A stretch of DNA of 6,251 bases from Methylococcaceae bacterium (GTDB lineage: Bacteria; Pseudomonadota; Gammaproteobacteria; Methylococcales; Methylomonadaceae): the NCBI GenBank assembly GCA_030699345.1, contig JAUYMX010000097.1, forward strand, positions 1 to 6,251, read 5' to 3'. Below the pieces are notes generated by a model that was given only the letters and a program-made list of their open reading frames with translations, was not told where the DNA came from and made no database searches. A program made the position numbers and the translations under genes. Below, piece by piece: positions 1 through 6,251 of the stretch (position 1 is the stretch's first letter; the number at the start of each line of letters is the position of its first letter).

Positions 1-150
1 AGTGAGCGCCATTACAACGGTAAGCATGCCGTCAAAATCAAATCCCAATGCCGTTGCGCCTTCTCTGGCTGTCCGGGTCGTTCTCACTTTTCCGGCGGAG
101 ATCATGGTCTTGATAACCGATAGCTTGCAATGGGGAGTTTGCTTTTCCAT
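1..150 (-). CDS. mqsR: MqsR-type mRNA interferase toxin (5' part, runs off the left edge)
   Basis: Type II toxin-antitoxin toxin; in E. coli MqsR is a RelE-fold ribonuclease that cuts mRNA at GCU/GCA-type sites and is neutralised by the antitoxin MqsA. The 50 codons present (ATG at 148-150) read MEKQTPHCKLSVIK at the start, then AGKVRTTRTA at residues 19-28 and LGFDFDGM at residues 35-42. These match, from memory, the E. coli MqsR landmarks MEK-TPH-LS, AG-VRTTR-A and LG-DFDGM. The family is about 98 residues, so roughly half is visible. The residues described as catalytic in E. coli (Lys56, Gln68, Tyr81) lie beyond the edge, so activity cannot be judged. mqsA normally follows mqsR directly and would lie further left, outside the window. 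The start is fixed by the family N-terminus, although no good Shine-Dalgarno lies before it. A self-regulated promoter is visible upstream. Confidence 0.93.
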   Translation of the reverse strand, partial: MEKQTPHCKLSVIKTMISAGKVRTTRTAREGATALGFDFDGMLTVVMALT

Positions 151-156
151 GTGGCA

Positions 157-185
157 ATATTAACCTAATTGGTTATTTTAGGCAA
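157..185 (-). promoter_or_regulatory. mqsR promoter with MqsA-type palindromic operator
   Basis: On the minus strand a -35 candidate TTGCCT (180-185) and a -10 candidate TAATAT (157-162) are separated by exactly 17 bp. The spacer is largely filled by the palindrome TAACCTAATTGGTTA (161-175, plus-strand reading), which overlaps the -10 by two bases. E. coli MqsA binds palindromes of the form AACCT-N-AGGTT in front of mqsR; one half here is AACCT exactly and the other is AACCA. Binding would block RNA polymerase, giving autoregulation of the toxin-antitoxin operon. Only six bases lie between this -10 and the ATG, so a transcript from it would be leaderless or nearly so. TAAAAT (175-180, minus strand), a better -10 match without a good -35, could give a short leader instead. 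Confidence 0.7.
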
Positions 186-307
186 AAACGCAAGCGTTAA
201 ATTTAAACTCAGACCGCGGGGTTTTATAGAGACAGAGGGCACTTTATAGGGCACCACGCGAAACAAAACCAAGCTTATTTGAAACACGCTGAAATTCATT
301 GCCCCCC

Positions 308-341
308 GGGGTCGGTGGTTCAAATCCACCTATCGCCACCA
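308..341 (+). other. tRNA 3'-end remnant, probable attachment-site scar of an integrated element
   Basis: A complete T arm (stem GGTGG 314-318, loop TTCAAAT 319-325, stem CCACC 326-330) is followed by an acceptor 3' strand TATCGCC (331-337), discriminator A and encoded CCA (339-341). GGGGTC just before (308-313) looks like the end of the anticodon stem plus variable loop. The 5' half, which should begin GGCGATA and carry D and anticodon arms, is absent upstream, so this is not a functional tRNA. The GGGGTC variable region and GCCACCA end most resemble an elongator tRNA-Met, but the isotype cannot be proven. Tyrosine integrases commonly recombine in tRNA 3' ends, leaving an intact tRNA at one end of the element and a 3' fragment at the other. 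A simple deletion of the tRNA 5' half is the alternative. Confidence 0.8.
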
Positions 342-349
342 TATAAAAC

Positions 350-380
350 AAGGGCTTAGGTTAATACCAAGCCCTTTTTT
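350..380 (+). terminator. Intrinsic terminator after the tRNA remnant
   Basis: Arms AAGGGCTT (350-357) and AAGCCCTT (369-376) form an 8-bp stem that continues, past one unpaired A, with GGT/ACC around a TAAT loop. The stem runs into six T residues (375-380). It is the expected terminator of the original tRNA gene, which supports the idea that the chromosome right of the remnant is native. On the minus strand the same hairpin is followed by TTGTTTTAT, a poorer T tract, so it could also stop transcription of the converging glutathione transferase gene. Confidence 0.85.
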
Positions 381-445
381 ATTGCCCGAATTTTATCCTG
401 ATGCACTTTGAAAAAACGCCGCCAACATTTTGTGAGTCTTAGACT

Positions 446-1165
446 CTACTCTTTCCCGAAAAGTTGTGCCTGAGCATCTGGTTTCCATGGGATGTATTTG
501 GTCATGACTTTGTCGAAGAGATGACTGGATAGAAATCGATTCAGCCATTGTTGAAGCGCTGGATAAGGCGACTCCTCAAACCACACACTGTCTACAGCCG
601 CAAACTGGCGAATAAACGGTAGGATAGCAGCATCAGCCAATGCAAAATGATTGCCGCACAGAAATGACTGTTGATTCAATCGTCGCTCCAGCTCTGCTAG
701 AAACAGCTCTCCTTGTTGCCGGTATTCCAATTCAGAACGTTCTGGATAACGATCTGCATATTTATAGCGATCCAGATGATATTTAAACTCTCCGTCATTC
801 CAGAGGATCAGTTCCTTAGCCTGTTGAATTTCGCCGTTTTCTAACCAGTGTTCGGGATCGTGTTGCTGCAAAGCCCAGAACATAATCTCCAGGCTCTCAT
901 CAATGACATCACCGTTCTGAAGCTGTAATACCGGCACAGTTCCCTTGGGTGATGCCAATAACAGGGCCTCAGGTTTATTGCTTAATTCGATTTCTCGCAA
1001 TTCCACCGTTATTTGAGCAGTCGCAATTGCCAATCGTGCTCGCATGGCGTAAGGACAGCGGCGAAAGCTGTATAAAACAGGATAAGAGTTATTTTTAGTC
1101 AAAGCGGGTGAGGGCATTTGTAATCGTGCTTGTAAGATTTGGACATTGTTGGTGTTTGGCTGCAC
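446..1165 (-). CDS. Glutathione S-transferase family protein
   Basis: Cytosolic GST-fold protein, probably a glutathione-dependent thiol transferase or reductase; the substrate is not identifiable. The N-terminal thioredoxin-like domain (about residues 27-100) has FRRCPYAMRARLA, in which Cys37 sits where omega- and DHAR-type GSTs carry their catalytic cysteine. Val77-Pro78 is the conserved cis-proline and Asp89-Glu90-Ser91 the glutathione-binding turn. The all-helical C-terminal domain (about 110-225) contains GNHFALADAAILPFIRQ at 171-187, whose Asp178 fits the conserved N-capping position. The longest frame opens with GTG at 1163-1165 (239 residues); an internal ATG at 1115-1117 gives 223 residues, ten before the first beta strand, closer to usual GST length and perhaps the real start. 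Neither has a visible Shine-Dalgarno. The gene is complete and looks like ordinary chromosomal content between the tRNA scar and the defence remnants, transcribed divergently from hsdR. Confidence 0.88.
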   Translation of the reverse strand: MQPNTNNVQILQARLQMPSPALTKNNSYPVLYSFRRCPYAMRARLAIATAQITVELREIELSNKPEALLLASPKGTVPVLQLQNGDVIDESLEIMFWALQQHDPEHWLENGEIQQAKELILWNDGEFKYHLDRYKYADRYPERSELEYRQQGELFLAELERRLNQQSFLCGNHFALADAAILPFIRQFAAVDSVWFEESPYPALQQWLNRFLSSHLFDKVMTKYIPWKPDAQAQLFGKE

Positions 1166-1279
1166 TTGAAGGAAGGGGCCTGTGCCGTTAGTATGGTCTA
1201 ATAGTTTTGTAAAATTTGCCAGTTGGGTAGTTTATCAACACTAACTATTTGCCAAAAATAATAAGGACATACCCACCCA

Positions 1280-1477
1280 ATGGTTGACAAGAAAAGTCTC
1301 TCCGAACGTGACATTTGCACCAAGTTCATCACCCCTGCTCTCACTGCCGCTGGATGGGATTTACATAGCCAGATCCGTGAAGAAGTTAGCTTTACCAAAG
1401 GCCGCATCATCGTGCGCGGCAAGCTGCATACCCGTGGTGTGCTTCGTAACCAAACAGACTTTTTTACATTTTTTTAA
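1280..1477 (+). pseudogene. hsdR: Remnant of type I restriction endonuclease R subunit (N-terminal ~53 codons)
   Basis: The intact protein is the ATP-dependent translocase and nuclease subunit of a type I restriction-modification complex, usually around 800-1100 residues. Here only residues 1-53 are recognisable: KKSLSERDICTKFITPAL, then GWDLHSQIREEVSFTKGR and GRIIVRGKLHTRG. This is the opening of the HsdR group whose next segment should read roughly KAKRADYVLYY and lead into the nuclease motif. After Gly53 (about 1438) the sequence becomes VLRNQTDFFTFF and a TAA at 1475-1477. A faint resemblance of TDFFTFF to ADYVLYY may mean decayed hsdR continues to the stop. AAGGA at 1263-1267, 12 bases before the ATG, suits the native ribosome site. 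All nuclease and helicase motifs are gone, so no enzyme can be made. The stop is followed, in the same reading frame and 33 nt later, by the helicase start. No hsdM or hsdS is in the window. Confidence 0.85.
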
Positions 1478-1510
1478 AAAAGTACTTCCGCAAAAATATG
1501 GATATTCATC

Positions 1511-4500
1511 GTGCAACATAAAAAGATAGAGATCGTTACATCTGTTATTCCTAAGCTTAACCTAGCGTTTCAGCAAAATTCCTTACCATTAATTACGGAA
1601 ATCGAGTTAAGGAATAGTAGTCAGCAAAGCTTTCGTGATCTTGAATTGGTTTTAACCAGCTCGCCCGGTTTTCTTATTGAACGAACTTGGTTCATCGATA
1701 AACTTGCCGCTGATACTCAAGTAATTTTAGAAGATATCAGAATTGAGCTAAATGCCGAGTTTTTACGTGCTATTCACGAGTCATTACTGGGTGAAATGAC
1801 ATTTACCTTAAGATCCGGCGCTGAGTTACTCGATGTTAAAACCAACAAAGTTGAATTATTAGCTAAAGATGAATGGGTGGGAACGCGGATATTGCCGGAA
1901 ATTCTGGCCGCCTTTGTACAGCCTAATGATGCAGCGGTTCAAGCCATTTTGCGCGATGCATCGAAGATGCTTGAGACCAGTGGTCAGTTAGCTTCGATTG
2001 AGGGCTATCAATCCAAAAATCCACGACGCGTGGCTAATATTGTCAGTGCTCTATGGAGCGCAGTGTGTAAGTTAGATCTTAGCTATACCACTCCGCCAGC
2101 CAGTTTTGAAGAAGAAGGACAGCGGGTGCGCTTACCTTCAAAAATAGTAGAAACCCGTCTGGCAACGTGTTTGGATACTTCGTTATTGTTTGCATCTTGC
2201 CTTGAGCAATCCGGTTTAAATGCGTTAGTTATCTTTACTAAAGGTCATGCTTTTACGGGTTGCTGGCTGAGTGATGACGACCTTGCATCAGCGGTGATTT
2301 ATGACGCTCAAGCTTTGCGTAAGCGTTGTCAACTGAATGAATTAATTGTATTTGAAACGACGCTTTGTACTAATAAACCACCGGCTAAATTTAGTTTGGC
2401 CAAACAAGAAGCTGAAGACAAGTTAAATAATGATGCGGAATTTGTTCTGGCAATTGATATTAAGCGCGCTAGATCCGCACGTATCAAACCATTATCTGAC
2501 ATAGAGTTAGCGGGTGGGTATCAGGCAAACGTTGTGGTGGATGAAGTTGAATTACCGGTTGAAATTATCACTGACATCCCCGAGCAAAGTTTTGATGCTG
2601 ATGATGTCCCAGAGATTATTTTAGATACGCCAGAAGCACGCATAGAAAACTGGAAGCGTCAGTTGCTGGATTTAACTATGCGCAATCGCCTATTAAACTT
2701 TACCAGTCGTACCAGAGCAATTGAAATCAATTGCCTCGATATAGCCAGTCTTGAAGATATGCTGGCTGACAATCATAAATTTAAGATTATATCGATTGAT
2801 ACCTTAAACGTTGTCAGTGATCCGCGCTCGGAGCATTTGCATTTGCAACAACATCAGGAAAATTTGCTTACTGAACAATTGCAGCGGCATTTATCCAAAA
2901 AAGAGCTGATCGCAAATACTGATAGTAAAAAACTCACTACTGATTTACTCGAACTTTACCGCTCAGCGAAGGAGTCAGTTCAGGAGAGTGGCGTCAATAT
3001 TCTTTATATTGCCTTAGGTTTTTTAGATTGGACTAACAAAGATGCACAGCGAATTTATAGGGCTCCACTGATTTTAATTCCAATTGAAATTACACGTAAA
3101 AGTGTGAACTCAGGTTTTCAGTTGCAAGCCCATGAGGATGAGCCTCGATTTAATCCCACCTTGTTGGAAATGCTAAAACAAAATTTTGCACTTGAAATTC
3201 CTGAGTTAGAAGGTGATTTGCCCACCGATGAACATGGTTTAGATGTTAAGAAAATCTTAAATATTCTGCGTATAAAGATTAAAGATATTGTCGGTTGGGA
3301 GGTTGAAGAGAGCGTGGTTGTTTCCACCTTTTCATTTGCGAAATATCTGATGTGGAACGATTTATGTGAACGTGTCGATGCATTAAAAGAAAGCGCGGTA
3401 GTTAAGCATTTGATTGAAAGCCCCCGAGATATGTATACCGGAACGGGTATTGAATTTCCAGATCCTAGACAACTCGATGCTTCCCGACACCCCAGAGATA
3501 CATTTATCCCGTTACTAGCCGATAGCTCGCAAATAGCTGCTGTGTATGCTGCTGAAGCAGGTAAAGATTTTGTTTTAATCGGGCCACCCGGTACCGGTAA
3601 AAGTCAGACCATTGCTAATATGATTTCTCAGTTATTAGCGACCGGAAAAACTGTATTGTTTGTTTCGGAAAAAACTGCGGCTCTGGAAGTGGTTTATCGC
3701 CGCTTGCATCTGGTCGGTTTAGGCGAGCATTGTCTTGAATTGCACTCTGCAAAAGCCAAAAAGTCAGATGTTATTGCGCAACTAGGTAAGGCTTGGGGCG
3801 TTGTTGACATTTCAGGACTGAATTGGGAAAAAGAAGCAGAACGCTTAGCGCAAGTCAGAAGCGATTTGAATAAATATGTGGATCGCTTACATCATCGTTA
3901 TCCAAATGGACTGACGCCACATCAAGCGATGGGCGTGGTCATAAAGTACAGTGATGTGCCGGTGGTGAAATTGCACTGGCACAGTCCGGCGGAGCATTCC
4001 TTAGAGGCGTTTGAAGCATTGCATGACATTACCAACCGTATTGACGCCAATAGTATTGAGTTAACAGGTATCGGTTTGGATGTTTTTTCACAAATTACGA
4101 CCGGCGAATGGTCGCCGACTTGGCAAAGTGAAGTCTTAGGTTTAGCAGGTGGTGCGCAACAAGTAATTAAAGCACTGGAATTTGCATCTAATGAGTATGC
4201 ACAGCACTTAGGATTAAATTTAACCTTTAACCAATTGTCTCAAATAGTTGCATTACAAAAACTAGCGGCGCTGTTACCAGATGCTTTTGCTGAAAATTAT
4301 GGTTTTGTTTTTTTGCCACAAGCGCCGGTGCAGCGTAAAGAACTACTGGAATTGTCTGACTTGGTTGAACGATTTCATGACCGAATGAAGGGCGTAAAAA
4401 ATCCTTTTAAGCGCTCTGTACTGGACTGTGAGCTGGAAGAGCTTAAAGATAAGTGGCTGGAATATGAAGGGAAATGGTTTTTAGCAAAGTGGCTAGGTAA

Positions 4501-6118
4501 GCGCTCGATTAAAAGAGCATTAGGAAAAAATGTAGGTAAAAAGATTCATCCAGAGAACATGTCGGATGATTTCGATAATTTAATTGAGGCCAAACATTTA
4601 CAAGGGAAAATCTTTAAATATCAATACTTAGGTGCTGTGATTGGAAAATATTGGGAGGGCGTAGATTCAGATACCGTATGGATTAGAACTGCATGTCAAT
4701 GGATGGATGGTGTGTTAAGTGCTTTGGCAAACGTGAGTATAGATGCAGAACAATCGGTTGCAAATAAGCAGCGTATCTTGCAGTTGGTGACCGATCAAAA
4801 TGAGTTACTAGAGCGCAATGCGACTATCGGTGCTAAAGGCGCTGCCTATATAGAGCAGTTTAGTCATTATCAACAACATGCAGGACAATTGGCTACCGTT
4901 ATCGGCTCTCAGGCTGGGGATGTTTTCAACGCTTCTGGGGAAAATGATTTCTTCCAAAGGGTTATTGAGCAATGTGATGCTTGGTTAGCACACAAAAATA
5001 AACTGTTTTATTGGTGTGCTTGGAGAAAAGTGAGACAAGATGCTATTTCCGCTGGCTTAGCCTCTTTAATTGACAGTATTGAACAAGGGTATACCGATGG
5101 TTTATCCGCAAAAGAATTGTTATTGGTTAATTATTCACGTTGGTGGGTTAATTCGGTTATTGATTATGACGAGGTGTTGAGAAACTTTATTCCGGCTGAA
5201 CATCGTCAAAAAATCGAAACATACCATCAGTTAGATACTGATTTTATGCAGCTTACCCAGGAATATGTCAAAGCACTATTAGCTGCAGGTATTCCTAAGC
5301 CACAAGATATTAAGAAAGGATCTGAATGGGGTGTGTTAGCACGTGAGATTCAAAAGAAAACACGCCATATGCCGTTGCGCCAATTGATGAGTCAGATGCC
5401 TGAGGTGATTACCAAATTGACCCCTTGTGTGATGATGAGTCCCATGAGTATTGCGCAATATCTTCCTGCAAATAGTAAGGCGTTTGATGTGGTTATATTC
5501 GATGAAGCAAGTCAGATTACTGTATCTGATGCAATTGGTGCAGTTGCAAGAGCTAAACAGGCTATTGTGGTCGGCGATCCAAAGCAGCTTTCACCCAGCT
5601 CCTTCTTTGCTAAGAAATCAGGCAATGATGAATACTCCGATGATTTTGAAGAGGATATGGAGTCCATTTTAGACGAATGCTTAGCGGCAAATATTCCTTG
5701 TATGAATCTAAATTGGCATTACCGCTCACGTTGTGAATCGTTAATTACCTTTTCTAATCATAAATACTATGGCGGTAAGCTGGTTACCTTTCCGAATAAT
5801 GATACTCGCGGCATGTCAGTGCATTATCATGCGGTTGATTCTATCTATAAGGAAGGCCAGAACCGCATCAATCGAGGTGAAGCGGAAGCAATTGTCGAGG
5901 ATATTGTTACCAAATTACGTCAACCTGGCTTTACTAAATCAATTGGCATCGTGACATTTAACATGGATCAACAACAATTGATTAGTGATTTATTTGAAGT
6001 CGCACGTAGTCAATACCCAGAAATAGAGCCGCACTTTGCTGAAGACAAATTTGATTCCGTGTTTGTTAAAAATTTAGAAAGCGTTCAGGGAGATGAGCGT
6101 GATTTAATTTATTTGTAA
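1511..6118 (+). CDS. DUF4011-family superfamily 1 helicase, defence type, truncated in motif V
   Basis: Large ATP-dependent nucleic-acid helicase related to single-protein anti-phage systems with a DUF4011-helicase-Vsr-like nuclease layout (I recall these as Hhe). Residues 1-120 form a beta-rich N-terminus with family-like VIPKLNLAFQQNSLPLI. Residues 205-285 resemble a transglutaminase-like fold, with Cys220, His246 and Glu282 (or Asp265) as possible triad. The DUF4011 signature WKRQLLDLTMRNRLLNF is at 381-397. SF1 motifs follow: Walker A GPPGTGKS 691-698, motif II DEASQ 1331-1335, motif III GDPKQLSP 1355-1362, WHYRS 1402-1406, and motif V VQGDERDLI 1525-1533. Between Walker A and motif II lie about 630 mainly helical residues, including a basic patch near 957-1011. 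The frame ends two residues after motif V, so motif VI (NVAxTRAR, arginine finger) and the expected C-terminal nuclease/DUF3320 part are missing; family members are often near 2000 residues. GTG start 1511, with GGA at 1500-1502 as weak ribosome site, matches the family N-terminus. Helicase activity is unlikely unless supplied otherwise. Confidence 0.9.
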   Translation: MQHKKIEIVTSVIPKLNLAFQQNSLPLITEIELRNSSQQSFRDLELVLTSSPGFLIERTWFIDKLAADTQVILEDIRIELNAEFLRAIHESLLGEMTFTLRSGAELLDVKTNKVELLAKDEWVGTRILPEILAAFVQPNDAAVQAILRDASKMLETSGQLASIEGYQSKNPRRVANIVSALWSAVCKLDLSYTTPPASFEEEGQRVRLPSKIVETRLATCLDTSLLFASCLEQSGLNALVIFTKGHAFTGCWLSDDDLASAVIYDAQALRKRCQLNELIVFETTLCTNKPPAKFSLAKQEAEDKLNNDAEFVLAIDIKRARSARIKPLSDIELAGGYQANVVVDEVELPVEIITDIPEQSFDADDVPEIILDTPEARIENWKRQLLDLTMRNRLLNFTSRTRAIEINCLDIASLEDMLADNHKFKIISIDTLNVVSDPRSEHLHLQQHQENLLTEQLQRHLSKKELIANTDSKKLTTDLLELYRSAKESVQESGVNILYIALGFLDWTNKDAQRIYRAPLILIPIEITRKSVNSGFQLQAHEDEPRFNPTLLEMLKQNFALEIPELEGDLPTDEHGLDVKKILNILRIKIKDIVGWEVEESVVVSTFSFAKYLMWNDLCERVDALKESAVVKHLIESPRDMYTGTGIEFPDPRQLDASRHPRDTFIPLLADSSQIAAVYAAEAGKDFVLIGPPGTGKSQTIANMISQLLATGKTVLFVSEKTAALEVVYRRLHLVGLGEHCLELHSAKAKKSDVIAQLGKAWGVVDISGLNWEKEAERLAQVRSDLNKYVDRLHHRYPNGLTPHQAMGVVIKYSDVPVVKLHWHSPAEHSLEAFEALHDITNRIDANSIELTGIGLDVFSQITTGEWSPTWQSEVLGLAGGAQQVIKALEFASNEYAQHLGLNLTFNQLSQIVALQKLAALLPDAFAENYGFVFLPQAPVQRKELLELSDLVERFHDRMKGVKNPFKRSVLDCELEELKDKWLEYEGKWFLAKWLGKRSIKRALGKNVGKKIHPENMSDDFDNLIEAKHLQGKIFKYQYLGAVIGKYWEGVDSDTVWIRTACQWMDGVLSALANVSIDAEQSVANKQRILQLVTDQNELLERNATIGAKGAAYIEQFSHYQQHAGQLATVIGSQAGDVFNASGENDFFQRVIEQCDAWLAHKNKLFYWCAWRKVRQDAISAGLASLIDSIEQGYTDGLSAKELLLVNYSRWWVNSVIDYDEVLRNFIPAEHRQKIETYHQLDTDFMQLTQEYVKALLAAGIPKPQDIKKGSEWGVLAREIQKKTRHMPLRQLMSQMPEVITKLTPCVMMSPMSIAQYLPANSKAFDVVIFDEASQITVSDAIGAVARAKQAIVVGDPKQLSPSSFFAKKSGNDEYSDDFEEDMESILDECLAANIPCMNLNWHYRSRCESLITFSNHKYYGGKLVTFPNNDTRGMSVHYHAVDSIYKEGQNRINRGEAEAIVEDIVTKLRQPGFTKSIGIVTFNMDQQQLISDLFEVARSQYPEIEPHFAEDKFDSVFVKNLESVQGDERDLIYL

Positions 6119-6251
6119 CTATTCAGCGAGTTTCTTTGGAAGGCAGGAGCGATAACGCATTGCCGGGTGGGAGCGACGCCCTCGTCGCGATTTGAAGCCA
6201 TCGGTCGCGACGTGGGCGTCGCTCCCACAAGACACTCCCGCTGGACACTTT
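6119..6251. other. Sequence after the helicase stop, unrelated to the missing helicase 3' end
   Basis: Just after TTG-TAA (6113-6118), where family members continue with a segment like SVTYG and motif VI, the three plus-strand frames give no recognisable helicase sequence. The tract is visibly richer in GC and carries the palindromic repeat. The break is therefore more than a point nonsense mutation: foreign sequence or a rearrangement joins here. The rest of the gene may resume beyond the right edge if this is a small insertion. Confidence 0.6.
6167..6228. repeat. REP-like / small palindromic repeat element (62-bp hairpin)
   Basis: Perfect 15-bp inverted arms GTGGGAGCGACGCCC (6167-6181) and GGGCGTCGCTCCCAC (6214-6228) are followed inward by a T/T mismatch (6182, 6213) and a further perfect 8-bp pairing CGTCGCGA (6183-6190) with TCGCGACG (6205-6212). 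The loop is 14 bases (6191-6204). Base composition is far more GC-rich than the neighbouring gene. Extragenic palindromes beginning GTGGGAGCG are common multi-copy elements in gammaproteobacterial genomes. There is no T tract, so it is not a standard terminator, although such a hairpin can stabilise mRNA 3' ends. It sits 48 bases after the premature stop of the helicase gene. Copy number cannot be seen from one window. Confidence 0.8.

Noticed and set aside
187..198. Inverted repeat AACGCAAGCGTT upstream of the mqsR promoter, considered as a second MqsA site.
   Set aside because: It does not contain the AACC/GGTT core and is only 5 bp per arm.
434..446. Palindrome GAGTCTTAGACTC at the end of the GST gene.
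   Set aside because: Six base pairs with a one-base loop and no T tract; too short for a terminator and plausible by chance.
1166..1279. Promoters in the divergent gap between GST and hsdR, for example TTGCCA at 1216-1221 (plus) or TTGGCA on the minus strand.
   Set aside because: Good -35-like hexamers but no acceptable -10 at proper spacing; nothing else seen in the gap besides the AAGGA before hsdR.
1460..1481. T6 and T7-A6 runs as a programmed frameshift site or phase-variable switch between the hsdR remnant and helicase.
   Set aside because: The slippery heptamer T-TTA-AAA is not in the correct register, and because both frames are the same, a one-base slip would lose the helicase frame and not join it.
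1441..1510. Promoter for the helicase starting from TTTACA (1463-1468) or TTTAAA (1473-1478).
   Set aside because: No convincing -10 lies at 16-18 bp; TATGGA at 1497-1502 is weak and too near the GTG.
1198..1529. Two further open frames over the hsdR remnant: minus strand 1198-1422 and plus strand 1284-1529.
   Set aside because: They overlap the well-matched HsdR N-terminus in other frames, have odd composition and match no family; shadows.
3118..5954. Short open frames inside the helicase gene at 3118-3327 (minus), 5451-5672 and 5769-5954 (plus).
   Set aside because: All lie inside codons carrying clear helicase or family sequence; no own ribosome sites or recognisable products.

Overview
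The window looks like an accessory (variable) region of a gammaproteobacterial chromosome. This rests on the MqsR-type toxin, the tRNA 3' end with an encoded CCA, the glutathione transferase family and the GC-rich GTGGGAGCGACGCC-type palindrome at the right end. The moderately AT-rich coding sequence with that palindrome would suit an aquatic gammaproteobacterium such as a methanotroph of the Methylococcales, but this genus-level guess is tentative.

Layout. (1) 1-185, minus strand: the first 50 codons of an mqsR mRNA-interferase toxin, cut by the window edge, with a promoter that holds a MqsA-type palindromic operator between its -35 and -10. (2) 308-380: the 3' end of a tRNA gene (T arm, acceptor strand, CCA) without its 5' half, followed by an intrinsic terminator. 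This is the usual scar where an integrative element has used the tRNA 3' end as attachment site; by that logic the element, including mqsR, lies to the left and older chromosome starts here. (3) 446-1165, minus strand: an intact glutathione S-transferase-family gene. (4) 1280-1477, plus strand: the first ~53 codons of a type I restriction endonuclease R subunit (hsdR), broken off and unable to form an enzyme. (5) 1511-6118, plus strand: a 1535-residue DUF4011-family superfamily 1 helicase, a large defence-type protein that starts normally but stops inside helicase motif V, so motif VI and everything C-terminal are missing. (6) 6167-6228: a near-perfect 62-bp hairpin of the REP/small-palindrome kind, about 50 bp after the premature stop.

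Taken together, the window shows defence-island turnover: a toxin-antitoxin unit at the end of an integrated element, a fossil restriction gene, and a large anti-phage-type helicase gene that is probably broken or interrupted. The helicase and hsdR remnant are in the same reading frame, separated by one TAA at 1475-1477 and a 33-nt spacer, so the helicase appears to have been joined to the hsdR start region by recombination. None of the genes clearly forms a working multi-gene operon within the window.
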